From positions 156,105,334 to 156,169,333 of the forward strand of contig OY856188.1 of NCBI GenBank assembly GCA_963693315.1: 64,000 nucleotides of DNA. Direction: 5' to 3'. The notes under the pieces are model-generated. The model did not search any database. It saw nothing but the letters and a program-made list of their open reading frames with translations, and was not told the origin of the DNA. How positions within the stretch are numbered: position 1 is the stretch's first letter; each line of letters starts with the position of its first letter. A program made the translations under genes and the position numbers. Origin of the DNA: Diogma glabrata (taxonomy: Eukaryota > Arthropoda > Insecta > Diptera > Cylindrotomidae). Shown piece by piece: positions 11,045-22,085 of the stretch.

Positions 11045-11574
11045 GTTATCTTGAAAATTGCCTGGAGCTGCTGCCCAAATATATATTTCCAGAGGTGTTT
11101 ATATAACTTTGTCGTATTCTTTCTTAAGACTCGCTCTATGTACTTTTCTTTTTACTGTTCCTCCTACTCCATCACATCAGAACTGCTCTAACCAGGTAAC
11201 GAGGAGGTACAGTTCACCAAGGAGTAGTTAGTTGAAGACGTACAAACGATTTTTTTGATCGCAGTACTGTAGTCACACTATATTCTGATCTAAGATATAA
11301 TGTTATCTGGTAATTGAAGTACACATAATATATATTTTTGTGTTAAAAATAATATAATATTTGCTGTGATAAAATATACTATATCAAATATTAAGTAATC
11401 TCTTTCGACTAAAATTGCCCAGCTTTATTTTTTGAGAGTCAATAAAACATATATTGTGATTAAAAATTAACTAAAACTCAAGAAACTGGGGAAGAATATA
11501 ATATAAGTCTAAACTAGGGATGGGAACCTTTTTATGATTAAAGGCCAATTATAATTTTGCAAATCGTTAACAGA

Positions 11575-11837
11575 CCACATTATGCCGAGTATTGTTACCA
11601 AGCCAAGTTTGGTGGGCTGCATCTGTTACTATAATGGCTCTTTTAGACTCTGTTCAAAAGCGTGCTAAACGAATTGTTAATTTTTTTTGAACTCGTTGTT
11701 TTGTATAAATATCTTCATCAGCAGTGTTCGGATGAAATCAAATTCATTATGCCTGCAAACAGTCAAACTGTTGAGATCACTCACTCACCACTGTCATATA
11801 GCGACAGAATGCAGAGGGATTTCTTTGTTTGCAAAAC
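11575..11837 (+). mobile_element. LINE B-type 3' fragment (RT thumb/C-terminal region)
   Basis: Matches the LINE B segment 49345-49640: gttttgtataaatatcttca with cagcagtgttcggatgaaat corresponds to the tttttacaaatatcgccatc region, then the CR..SQRDFF motif equivalent near 11805-11830 (gacagaatgcagagggattt). Truncated on both sides by the inverted-repeat arms or older decay. Confidence 0.7.
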
Positions 11838-11986
11838 GAAATCAACTAGCTGATAGATACGCCAATTTAAAAACAATTCCTGGAACACGAGGATATCACT
11901 CATACATTCCTACAAATGATGGATCAATCCTAGCTAGATGTTATTCTAACTCTACGGAATTTAGTAATGTAAAATTAAATAAATGA
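11831..11986 (+). pseudogene. Unidentified coding tail, right-arm copy
   Basis: Reads NQLADRYANLKTIPGTRGYH, SYIPTNDGSILARCYSNSTE, FSNVKLNK, stop at 11984. It is the inverted partner of 10853-11044. The frame happens to run on from the LINE fragment just upstream, but that junction is artificial: the left-arm copy has a different upstream sequence. Base composition is richer in G+C than the arm around it, which fits former coding DNA. Confidence 0.45.
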
Positions 11987-12597
11987 TAAAAAATGTGTAA
12001 ATATTTATTTTGAGTTAAAATTAAAAATTTATTATAAAAACATATATGTAAATCCAAAAAAAACTGTTCATTTTTAACTCCACTTTTTTTTATGATGAAA
12101 AATTTTAAGGCGTGTTGCAATAAAATTAATAAAAAAAACCAAAATTTTCCCCTCCTGAATTTTTAATAAAATGCTAGTAACATATGTACCATACCTTTTA
12201 CATATTAAAAAATCAAAAATTAAAAAAATACGCATTTCTAGAAAATCGAATTTGAATTTTTTACCGTTATTTTTCTAAAAGAAAATGTTGAAGGTCATAT
12301 AATGTGAATTATTATTTTGATTAGCTCTGTTCAAAACTTACATTTTGAGCTATATAACATTAAAATCAGCTCAGTAGTTTTGACTGTAGAGCCATTTCAA
12401 TACACCAGGGTTGAGCAATTTCTTGATTTTTCATCACCCTGTATCTTAAGACAGGGTAGTAAAATAAACTGAAAACGCAGAAAATTTTTTTTTATTGATG
12501 TCAATGAATTCCATTACCTAAATATACAAATTAAAACCTCATTTCCAAAATTGCATGTTTTTTGCTGATTTCACGTGTTTTTCACCTTATACAAAAC

Positions 12598-14058
12598 CAA
12601 TTGATTAAATTAAAGTCTTCAATGGAAACTCGACGATAAAATTGAGTGAATTGATGAAATGAATACAGGTGAGAAAAACTTGTTGACAGCCTACGTTCCT
12701 ATATGGAACATATACGCCATATACGCCTGAATGCTTTTGCAATCGCAGAATTGTGAAGCAAGTGTAGACACTATCTCTGATACACGAAAAATTTGTGTCT
12801 CTTATAAACATTTCGTTCAAATAAATTTATTAACGAGAAACGATACAGCAAAACTTTTAAATGAATAAACGAAAATGTGGACAAATAAATAAAAAGTTTA
12901 ATGGCGTGGAAATAATGTCATTTCATTTTAGTTCAATTAAAGTATATTTTTCTATACAGGAAAGGAATCAACCTGTTATATTTTTTAAATTTATTATTCT
13001 AAAATGAAATGGTAAAAATTAATTTTCCCTTTCTTTGTTAAATTACGATAATAAAATTTAAAAAGAAATTCTAAATAATGATATGCAAATGAAAAATATG
13101 AATTTTTTAATTGAAAAGTATTTGTATTTATAACAAATAAGAAATACAATGAAAATCCCTAAAGTACGATAGTCTTTGTTACATTTATTCCTTACAAAAA
13201 TTAAAGAAGCACTTGCAACTTAGGATCGCCTGTGTAAAGTTTGATTCCTAGTTGCATTTAATTCAAATAAATTGAAATCAAACAATCATAAAAACAAACA
13301 AAAGAAGAGAAAAAAATAATTAATTTATAAATAATTAATTAAATGAAACGAAAAAAAGCTTGAAATTACATTTGTTAAAAATTAAATTTAAGGGAATAAG
13401 AGTCGCCTTTAGTTTTTACATTCATAATTTTAAGACTATGTATATGGCACAGACAACAACAAATTGGAAAACAACAAACAAATAGCAGGAAATTCCGCAA
13501 CCAACAAGAAAAACAACAACAAGTACAATTTTTGGATTAAGTAAAACAAGTAATTAGGTAAAATTAATATATTAAAAGTTATGTTTTGCTTTTTTTGTTT
13601 ATTTATTTATGTCTTTATTTATTTATTTATTTTCATAAAAAATCTATAAATATGATTTCACATAACATACAAAAAACAAAAATGTTTACAAATTAAAAAC
13701 GATTAAAATATACAAATAATAATAATAATTATTAAATTATAAAAATTAATAGACAAAAAAATTAATAAACTACAATAATAAAATTAATAAATAGTTGTAC
13801 CTAAGCTTTGCTTATAAGCTTTGCTTAGCCGTCGAAAATCTCAAATTTGAGTAATTTGTAATATTTGTTGAAGAAAATTAATAAACAAAGTTAAAGTTTT
13901 GAATTAATTTTGTTTTCCTGTTAATTTTTTGTAATCGTTGTGTCGTGTTTGTGTTGTTAAGTGAAAAAAAATAAGTGAAAAGATTTTGTCGGACAAACAA
14001 GTTAAAGATAACTGAATCTTAACCATGGGGTATAGCTGGTAAGGCCCGTCTCACCACC
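12598..14058. other. AT-rich spacer with simple repeats
   Basis: No gene supported. It contains (TTTA)n at about 13598-13635 and CAA-rich stretches near 13450-13520. A 71-codon minus-strand frame at 12605-12820 has no recognisable content. Confidence 0.6.
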
Positions 14059-14177
14059 TCAAAAAATAGTATAGCGCACAATATTGGACGTTACATTGGC
14101 ATTTCTTGTGGGGAGATTACAATCAGAAACAACAACATCTTTACTGGAAATGCCACGTGGAAGAAATTCAGTTGTAG
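14059..14177 (-). CDS. Possible terminal exon of an unidentified gene
   Basis: On the minus strand a good acceptor (polypyrimidine tract then CAG at 14178-14180) precedes 39 codons, TTEFLPRGISSKDVVVSDCN and LPTRNANVTSNIVRYTIF, then TGA. Local G+C is clearly above the surrounding DNA. Against it: the forward strand is also open here in two frames, and no upstream exon is evident. Weak candidate only. Confidence 0.2.
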
Positions 14178-14189
14178 CTGTAAAAAAAA

Positions 14190-16491
14190 TTAAAATTGTT
14201 TTGTTGTTCAAGTACTGGGAGGTAAAAATTAAGTTTAAGGGATTTTTTTTTGTTCTGTTTATTTTATTGTGATTATGATGAAACAATAAAAACAATTTCT
14301 TTTGTGTTGATTTAAATTAGTAGTGTCAAAAGCAAAAAAAGAACAAAAGAAAATGTATATGTATGTAACGTAAAATAAATAATTAGTTAAAGAAGCAATA
14401 GAAATAAAAGATAAAATGTAAATTCTCTCGAAAAATTATTATTAGTGTAAAGTTTGACTCCTATTTGAATTTAATACAAATAAACGGAAGATTTGATTTG
14501 AGTGAAAAGATGGCAAAATTCGCAATTAAGATTAAGAAACGCACAAAATAAAACCAGTTTAATGTCAATAATACCTAAAATGTAGCAGCTGCTGTTTTGT
14601 TAATTCTAAAATTGTTTGTAAAGTTAAAAGAAATCGCTGTTGATTCGACATACATTTCTTTTAGTTACAATACAAATTGTTTTTTGATTTTAATAAACTG
14701 ATGACAGTTAAATTTATCTAAACAAAAATTTTGAACGAGCAGTTTGTAAATTTTACAGACATGTCTGTTGAATATTACGAACAAAACAACAACCAAGCTG
14801 TTAAAATAACGAACAAGTTTGTTAATTTTTGACGTTTTATTTAATTTATATATATAAATTAAATATATATAAATTATATATAAATAAATAAATATATTGA
14901 AAAAATTAAAACAAAACTAACCTCCACATAACTTTAAATTAGGTGTTCTATTAAAAATCCAAATGTTTTTGTTTATATACACAATAAACTTGTCATTCAT
15001 TAAATTTTCCTAAAAAAAGTTTATTGAAAGTTCTTTTGTGCGATTGTCGTTCTACACTGTCAAGGGACTAATATAAGACAAGCATAAACATTTTAATAAC
15101 AGATCGGTTTTCTTAATAAAAAGTAAATCACATTTGTTTCTATATTAAAACAACTTAAACCTCTTTTTATTGTTTTCGTAACATAAATTTTAATTTTAAA
15201 ATTCACTTTAGGGACAAATTAAACCCAACCGTGGAAAAAAGGGATTGTAAAATATAAATAGAAATGAAAATCAATTTTCTTCAAAAAAGAAAAACAGGAA
15301 AAAGACATAAACAGATAATACACAAAATTATTTAGAAGTGGAGGTGAACCACATAATTGAATGTTTCAACACCTAGTGATTTTTATTGCTTTTAAAACTT
15401 TTGTTTTGTTTCTAACAATATCCTATAAAATTTCTAGGATCTGTTGAAACCAGCTGTATAGAATACGAAGAACACTATATTACGATATGATTTTTGCTAA
15501 CAGTGTTTTGCACACAAAAAGAGCTAGGTAAAATTAATTTATTGTTTGAAAAAATTAAACAAATTGGTTATACTGGTTTTTATAAGCTGCCAAAAAAACT
15601 GCTACTAGAAAAATCCAAGCGGCAGGATATCCGCTAGAAATCTCTGCTGTAAAATATACAAATTAGAGATATACTACTGTCTTAGTTTTGTACCAATATT
15701 TTTTTCCTGTCTTTTCTCTAAGTCGTGAAATACATATATGCAATTTTTAAAATTTTTCTGTTTTATTTTGTTGAATGAAGCAAAGATGATTCGCAGGTAC
15801 GTGTTGATGACAATTTGTACACAGATATTCATTGCAAAACTGTTGTCCTTCTGTTTTGTAAACGATCACAAATTGTTTTTGAATTAGATGATATAAGGCT
15901 TGATGAAAACCTCAACATTTTTCCACTCTAAATAATCTATCAAATATATTGCATGAAACATTAATGATATTCTATGGACACGGTATGCCGTGCCCAATCG
16001 GCACTGAAGGAATGGGTCAACTTCATCTGCTAAATATACTTTAATATTTATAAAATCTAGATGCGAGAATTTCTAACTGAAGATTCTTGAGGAGAATATA
16101 ATTTTTGTCAACGTACGTACTCGGTTGGAAGGAGTCAGAAGTCAGCTTCCCTGATTTGTGGTTAGACCCTTTTTACCTAAATAAGTCAAGGCCGTCGAGA
16201 TTAAATAAAACACCAAGGTTAAAGTTAAAATTCGATCTGATTTATTTCTTGTAAATTCATTCTTTTTATACCATTTTTACATATGTGATTTCTTAATTCT
16301 ACCCCACTAAAATTGTTGTTTCCAAATTTCTTCAAAATCAATAATAAATTTAAAAATACATTTTCCAACAAAAACAATTGAAGCATAAAATGCATAAAAC
16401 TATAAAATAAACATAGTTTTAATTTGCTTGATCATCATATCATTTATAAATGAAAATGTTAAAATTATTAAATAATATTTTGTTCACACAA
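14190..16491. other. AT-rich spacer, one repeat-Y scrap
   Basis: Nothing coding recognised. At about 15627-15660 the string ccaagcggcaggatatccgc with following agaaatc resembles the start of repeat Y (3096, 51674). A palindromic TA-rich tract lies at about 14846-14895. Confidence 0.55.
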
Positions 16492-16494
16492 TTA

Positions 16495-16951
16495 TGTCGA
16501 ATTCTTTTTGCCAGATCAGAAAAAAGTTATTTTTTTTCACAAAAAGAATACGAAAAAATTTGCTCTAATTTTGTAGTTGTGTTTGTGAACTGTTATTAAA
16601 TGTTTTTGTAATTAATTGTATATAATAAAATAATTTTTTATTAATTTTTATTTTAAAACACGATTTAAACACAACTTTTATTTAAACAATAACTATTCCA
16701 CTTTAAAAAAATAATATTAAGTAAATGCCGTCTTGTTTATTTATCAATTTTGACAGAAGTGTAAATGTATTTGTGTTACTCTATTGTATTAAAAACTTGA
16801 TCTACGAAAAAATCTAGATTCAGAAAAATCTTTTTAGGGCAGAAAAAGATCACTTTTTTTTGTCAAATAGAATACGTAATGTCAAAAAAAAGTGATCTGA
16901 GATCAAAAAGGGGCGTATTAGAGCAATTTTTTCATCAAAAAGAATTCGACA
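16495..16951. mobile_element. MITE (457 bp) with 16-bp inverted ends and TTA flanks
   Basis: Left end TGTCGAATTCTTTTTG and right end CAAAAAGAATTCGACA are perfect inverted repeats. Both sides carry TTA (16492-16494 and 16952-16954), consistent with a 3-bp target duplication of the kind PIF/Harbinger elements make; the family call is tentative. Subterminal regions repeat ttgctctaa inversely, and aaaaaaagtgatctgagatc sits near the right end. No ORF. Confidence 0.75.
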
Positions 16952-16954
16952 TTA

Positions 16955-17884
16955 GTAAAATGTTATTTGTTGTGCAACTTGAAAACTTACTTATGGTGAG
17001 TTAGGTCAGTATCACGAAAATATTATTTAAAGATTTTATTTTAATTTGGTTGACCACAATTTTATAATTTGTGTAGAGATCGGGCTTTTATAAAAACAAC
17101 ACTGGACATTCTGACTGCGGAATTGCTTATATATCACAAATAATTTCAGAATGAAAACTATTGACACAACGATAGTATAATTTAACAAAAGAAAATTAAT
17201 TAGCACCCAAGAAATTCACAACCCAAAAATTATATAAATTAAATCAAAAAAAATTATATAAAGCAAATTTTACCACAATCTTTGTTAATTGAACCAATTT
17301 TTCATATCTCTGGAGTATTTATCAGCATTTTGCGTTGATCGAATCACCAAAAATTTTAATTTTTTTCATCTGCACATTTTAATTTAGTTTAAACTTTGCA
17401 TCTTTATTTTTATTTATGTTTTATTTTTAATTTTATATTTACATAATGCATGTGATCAAATAATTTGATCGTTTATATACAGATCGACTTGCTATCTCCT
17501 GCCCTATAACGATTGCAATTTCATCTATCATCTCAATAAACATTAAGAGAAAATATCTCTTCTACCGACAACAATTCTATTTTTTATAACCAGATTCTAC
17601 ATAACAAAAAACATGTTGTATTATTTTACATTAAATGACCATATAGAATATGTCTTTTTATAAATAGTTTTTTAAAATCTAAATTACAACATTTTCATGA
17701 AAATCGTCTTCGTCTTTCTATGGTGCATCCATTTTGTCCACCATATTCCATATATGTATGTATATTTTATTTTTATTAAATAATATTGAGTGTTTCTTAT
17801 TTATTAGGAGCTATTTTATTGGATTTAAACTATATAATAGTAATTATAATAATTTATTTTGAACAAAAACCGTAATACCTTAAT
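16955..17884. other. AT-rich spacer
   Basis: No gene supported. A short frame at 17697 begins MKIVFVFLWCIHFVHH, which looks like a signal sequence, but it ends after 28 codons and no acceptor or second exon can be linked to it. Confidence 0.5.
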
Positions 17885-18124
17885 TAAATTAATATTTTAA
17901 TTAAATTTTATTACCACCAATAATGGTATTACAAACATATAAATTAAAAATAATTTATTTCAACACTATGCATTTCGATATGTTCACATATCAGATATCG
18001 GTATACACTTGATAATTATATGTGAATATATCGAAATGCATAGTGTTGAAATAAATTATTTTTAATTTATATGTTTGTAATACCATTATTGGTGGTAATA
18101 AAATTTAATTAAAATATTAATTTA
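17885..18124. repeat. Near-perfect foldback palindrome, 107-bp arms
   Basis: Arms 17885-17991 and 18018-18124 are reverse complements with one mismatch that I can find (gttcacat against attcacat); the loop is 26 bases. Key words are ttaccaccaataatggtatt and its partner. Such near identity implies a recent origin or ongoing arm correction. No ORF and no clear target duplication. Confidence 0.9.
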
Positions 18125-18411
18125 TATAATTGTAAATAAAAATAAAGATTCTTTAAAATTAAGCAATTGATCAACTGATAATAAAAATTACCTGCAACAA
18201 ACCTGTTTATTTTTTAAATTTATTTTTCTACACCCGTACTTTAATAATACACTTATATGCCCATCATCCGTTTCATGATGATATCCATTATGATACAGAT
18301 TTTTCATAATGATACAGATTTTTAATCAATAGAAACCCATAATTTTTCAATTAAGCATGCTATGCATTTGACGTTTGTCCTAGGTTCCTATCTAATTTCT
18401 TTTTAGCTCTT
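18125..18411. other. AT-rich spacer
   Basis: No feature beyond a short direct repeat (tatgatacagatttttcata, about 18288-18320). Confidence 0.5.
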
Positions 18412-18741
18412 TTTACATTCCTCCAAGATCTTTTACTGTAGAATATGATAAATTAGCTAGCGCTATTAATAAGTTATACTCTAATATGACAAATAATGAT
18501 CAAATTTTTGTCTACGGAGATGCAAATATGACAAATATTCATTGGGTATCTGATGAGTTGCAAGAAAATTTGTATGATCCAACGAACATTAATGATACTC
18601 ATTATGATTTTCTTATAAAAATATTATCTTTAGGTTTATTTCAAATAAATAATTTTAAGAATGTAAAAAATAATGTATTAGATGTAGTTTTCACTAATGT
18701 CACATCTAACTTTTTACTTGACAAAGCTCATCTAAAAATTA
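18412..18741 (+). pseudogene. LINE C endonuclease fragment
   Basis: About 110 codons in one frame. IFVYGDANMTNIHW corresponds to the (L)GDFN..x.W motif of APE endonucleases; here Asp-Ala-Asn replaces the usual Asp-Phe-Asn. LDVVFTNV matches the family's LDLVFTN segment. The 5' end is absent (no TET Glu motif seen upstream), so the copy is 5' truncated. Interrupted at 18742. Confidence 0.75.
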
Positions 18742-18889
18742 CACCCAATTCTGTTTTTACACGGTCTTTTTTTAGACGGTTTTGAAATAACACGGTCTAG
18801 AAAAAAAATTTAAATTCGTTTTTACACGGTTTTATTTGAAATAGTACGGTTTAAATTTTGAAGAAAATTCGTATTTTTTTTTTATATAC

Positions 18890-19650
18890 AAAGTTAGGCA
18901 TGTTTAGTGTTAATTATAATAAATTATAAATTAACGTCTCTTAATATCTGAAGATACCATGTCCAACTAGGGATTAGGATTAAGTTTGAATAAATTAAAT
19001 TTCTTTAAGAAGTTTATGAACGTTATCTTTAAAATTTTGAGGATTAAAGCTATCAGGGAAAACCCTTGCTGGTGCGAGACATTCCATAGATGAGAGACTC
19101 TGCTGAAAAAATCACGCGGAAAAGCAACACTTCTGATCCTTTTTATATGAAGTTGTAAAAGGATGGGCTACAAAATTTACTCTGGTGTTACGCGATAGGT
19201 TGCTAGTTCAGGTAAAATTGATTTTATCTCAGTCGAAGTTTGTTCATCCACAATGTATTAATAGAAAATTCTCAGATCAGCAACATTTCTCCTGTGTTGC
19301 AAGGAATTTAACTCATTAATAAGAGTTGAGTTGCTAAATAGTTTAACAGTTCTGCGCTGAACAAACTCAATTTACTTCATACTACTAAAATCAGATACAC
19401 CCCATATGTGAGAACAATACTCCATGCAGGGAGTATAAATGATTTATATATTAAAAGAAGCTGTTCGCTATTGAAAAACTTACGAAATCGTTCCAAAGAC
19501 CTAAATTTTTGAACAGCGTTCTTAGCTAGGTTAAAAATATGAGAATTTCATTTCATATTGTTTTCAACTTCTATTCCTAGAAGTATGTATGTACAGTTGA
19601 TCAATTTTCTTTGAAGATTTTTTAACGCTAATCTTAAAGTTTGGAGGAAG
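18890..19650 (-). mobile_element. Antisense LINE 3'-end fragment 1
   Basis: Reads on the minus strand as the C-terminal and 3' UTR part of a LINE related to LINE A: the UTR block near 18935-18970 (cttaatatctgaagatacca) parallels 32335-32370, and gaacaatactccatgcaggg (19408-19427) parallels the cagtactccatacatggacg block of LINE A copy 2. All coding frames are broken. Confidence 0.7.
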
Positions 19651-19674
19651 AAAATTATTTTATCTTATTATACT

Positions 19675-20030
19675 CTTATTGATACTCTGGTGTAACGTGT
19701 CAAGTTTGCAGGCTTAGGTAAAATCGATTTGATTTAGATAGAAGCCCGTTTATCCTTAATGTAAAATACCGTCAAATCAGCGACATACCAGGAATCAAGC
19801 TCATTAGTAAGATTTGAATTGCTGATCAATTTAACAGCCCTCTGTTGTATAGATTCAATCAAGACCTGAATGGTAACCTCCATATGTGAATGGTAACCTC
19901 CACAATAATCCATGTAGGGCGATCGTCTTTCGGCGAAAACCGCATTGTCTTTAAGTATTTTTGACTAGTTAACAAAGAACCTCATATTTTTAAAATTAAT
20001 GTTTTTTTCAAATATTTTAGCTACAATCGA
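19675..20030 (-). mobile_element. Antisense LINE 3'-end fragment 2
   Basis: A second piece of the same region follows in the same orientation: ctctggtgtaacg..agg (19685) repeats 19170-19215, and the cagcgacatacc..aaggaatc part repeats 19277-19310. So the LINE tail is present twice, about 500 bases apart. At about 20003-20020 it continues with the ttcaaatattttagcta motif also seen in LINE A copy 2 at 33697. Confidence 0.65.
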
Positions 20031-20129
20031 TTAGTTTGATATGGGTTTGTAATTTGTTGTATCCGTTTTCGTACCTTTTTTGGAACTGGCTGTGCCTACA
20101 CTAGCACACTTTCCCAAAAAAACTAATAT

Positions 20130-20765
20130 TTCAAATTATATATATGTCGTTGGAACAGCATGTTTGATTGAGCTTGTGAAACGTACGTTATCGCTTAAAC
20201 ATCTGAAAAGCATATGATCGAATCTGGCATGCCAACTTCATGTAGACGTAAAGCATATTCAAAAATGCCTTACCGATCAAAACATTTCGGTATCCATCGA
20301 TAGTTTTTCTTCTGAATCTAAATTAATTATTACTGGTATTCTCCAAGGCTCAGTTTTATTCCCCACTCTATTTTTAATTTATATCAACGGCCTGTTGAAA
20401 ATTATCAGGATGATACACAGTACATTGCACAGGTCAATTGTTCCCGTATCTTCAAAGGTAAAATGAATGAAAAAATAAATCTCGCCCGGAGAAACGTTGT
20501 TATAAATGTAAACGAGGACCTTGAAGGAGAAAAGGACCGAGGACCGAGAAAAAGTCGCCGATTGGGGTAAAAAAATTTATTCAATTCTAATTCCACCAAA
20601 ATGCAGCTATTGATTGTTTTCAGATCATAGACCGAGTTCCCCAATGATACTTCCATTAGTATCTATGACGGACAAATAGCATCCTAAATAGATGTGAAAA
20701 ATATTTGACTCCGTATAATTTACTCCACATTTATAAGTTCTACATTCGTCCATGTATGGAATGAA
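20130..20765 (+). pseudogene. LINE B-type RT fragment, duplicate 1
   Basis: About 640 bases matching LINE B 48650-49320 (gaatctggcatgccaacttc; tatttttaatttatatcaac). Compared with duplicate 2 it has lost the bases encoding the FADD box (about 40 nt missing after aaaattatcagga at 20410). Dead. Confidence 0.75.
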
Positions 20766-21069
20766 ATTTTTTTTTCAGTGTAAAGAAGTTTTTCTGAGAG
20801 AAAATGAAAAAGGCTTTCAAATTGCTGAATTCCAGTGAATTACAATAATTACTTTGATCTTAATCACTCACCAAATCTCTCAAAATTTTATTTTTTACGC
20901 CAAAAAGTGTAAAAGTTTTGTTTATTTAACATTATGCCCGCCGCATATTGCCGCTATCTCATAAGAAAGGGAATTCAGGAAAACTCGTTATGAAAATATT
21001 CAATTGTCATTTTTATTGCAACTTATTTATTTTAATATGGAAAAAATTTTCCAAAGCTTGTTTTAATTC

Positions 21070-21325
21070 TATTTATTTATTCAAATGTTTATGAGTACTC
21101 TATATGTTTTGTTTTTCCGTCTAGTGCGTACACGAATAAATTAGAAGGTTTTCCTAACTCGTCAGCCACATACAGTTGTTAATCTGAGAAGCACGAGTTC
21201 TCCAAATCTAGTCCACATACTTGCAGTAACTGTCCTTGTGCTTTGTTGATCGTCATTGCAAATTCGAGTTGCAATGGAAACTAAACGTTTGAATTCAAAT
21301 GCCATATCTGTTGGGATAATAGCCG
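21070..21325 (-). pseudogene. Helitron helicase C-terminal remnant
   Basis: The minus strand reads PTDMAFEFKRL, then, after a frameshift, MTINKAQGQLLQVCGLDLEN and, past a stop, KPSNLFVYALDGKTK. This is the end of the PIF1-type helicase domain of Helitron Rep/Hel proteins, with the (A)MTINKxQGQ segment of helicase motif VI. Only about 85 codons remain; the Rep domain and the Helitron termini are not visible. Confidence 0.75.
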
Positions 21326-22085
21326 GTCATTGGAACAGCATGCTTGATTGAGCTTGTGAAACGTACGTTATTGCATTAGACATCTGAAAAGCATTTGATC
21401 GAATCTGGCATGCCAACTTCATGTAGACGTAAAGCATATTCAAAATTGTCTCACCGATCAAAACATTTCGGTATCCATCGATAGTTTTTCTTCTGAGTCT
21501 AAATTAATTATTACTGGTGTTCTCCAAGGCACAGTTTTATTCCTCACTCTAATTTTAATTTATATCAATGACCTGTTGAAAATTATCAGTAACACGACAA
21601 ATAGTTTTGCAGATGACATACAGTACATTGCACAGGTCATTCGTTCCCCTATCTTCAAAGGTATAATGAATGAAAAAATAAATCTCGCCCGGAGAAACGT
21701 TGTTATAAATGTAAACGAGGACCTTGAAGGAGAAAAGGACCGAGGACCGAGAATAAAGTCGCCGATTGGGGGTAAAAAATTTATTCAATTCTAATTCCAC
21801 TAAAAAACCAGCTATTGATTGTTTTCAGATCATAGACCGAGTTCCCCAATGATACTTCTATTAGTATCTATGACGAACAAATAGCATCCTAAATAGATGG
21901 TAAAAATATTTCATTCCGTATAATTTACTCCACATTTATAAGTTCTACATTCGTCCATGTATGGAATATTGTTGTCAAGTCTTGTGTGGTGCATCTATTT
22001 CGATCTGGGATCTAGTCTAAATTTAACTTCAAATCTTGATTTCCTACAACATTGTCGTACTGTTGCTGATCTCTGATTTAATTTT
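21326..22085 (+). pseudogene. LINE B-type RT fragment, duplicate 2
   Basis: Direct repeat of 20130-20765 at high identity, running further 3'. It keeps the RT active-site region as SFADDIQYIAQ (21600-21632), then INLARRNVVINVNEDL, and extends through the CCQVL-like segment to a pqhcRTVADL-like end near 22070. In-frame stops and a small tandem insertion (aaggaccgaggaccgag) break it. Confidence 0.75.

Larger units (their letters stand above)
10259..12597. mobile_element. Inverted-repeat element with about 750-bp arms carrying a coding tail
   Basis: Left arm 10259 to about 11008 and right arm about 11838 to 12597 match as reverse complements over nearly their whole length: gtgaaaaacacgtgaa at 10270 against 12575, aggaggggaaaatttt at 10683 against 12140-12155, gatggatcaatcctagctag at 11919 against its partner near 10910. 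Each arm contains the same 50-codon C-terminal coding segment, pointing inward-to-outward. The centre (11009-11837) holds a LINE fragment. This could be a foldback element that captured an exon, or a hairpin duplication of a locus. Confidence 0.8.

Noticed and set aside
12605..12820. 71-codon minus-strand frame
   Set aside because: No recognisable motif, no splice context, and it lies beside an inverted-repeat arm; likely chance.
15779..16200. Possible gene fragment with slightly higher G+C
   Set aside because: No frame longer than chance and no motif could be followed.
17697..17783. Short frame starting MKIVFVFLWCIHFVHH, resembling a signal peptide exon
   Set aside because: It stops after 28 codons; no acceptor or following exon could be linked, unlike the case at 5727.
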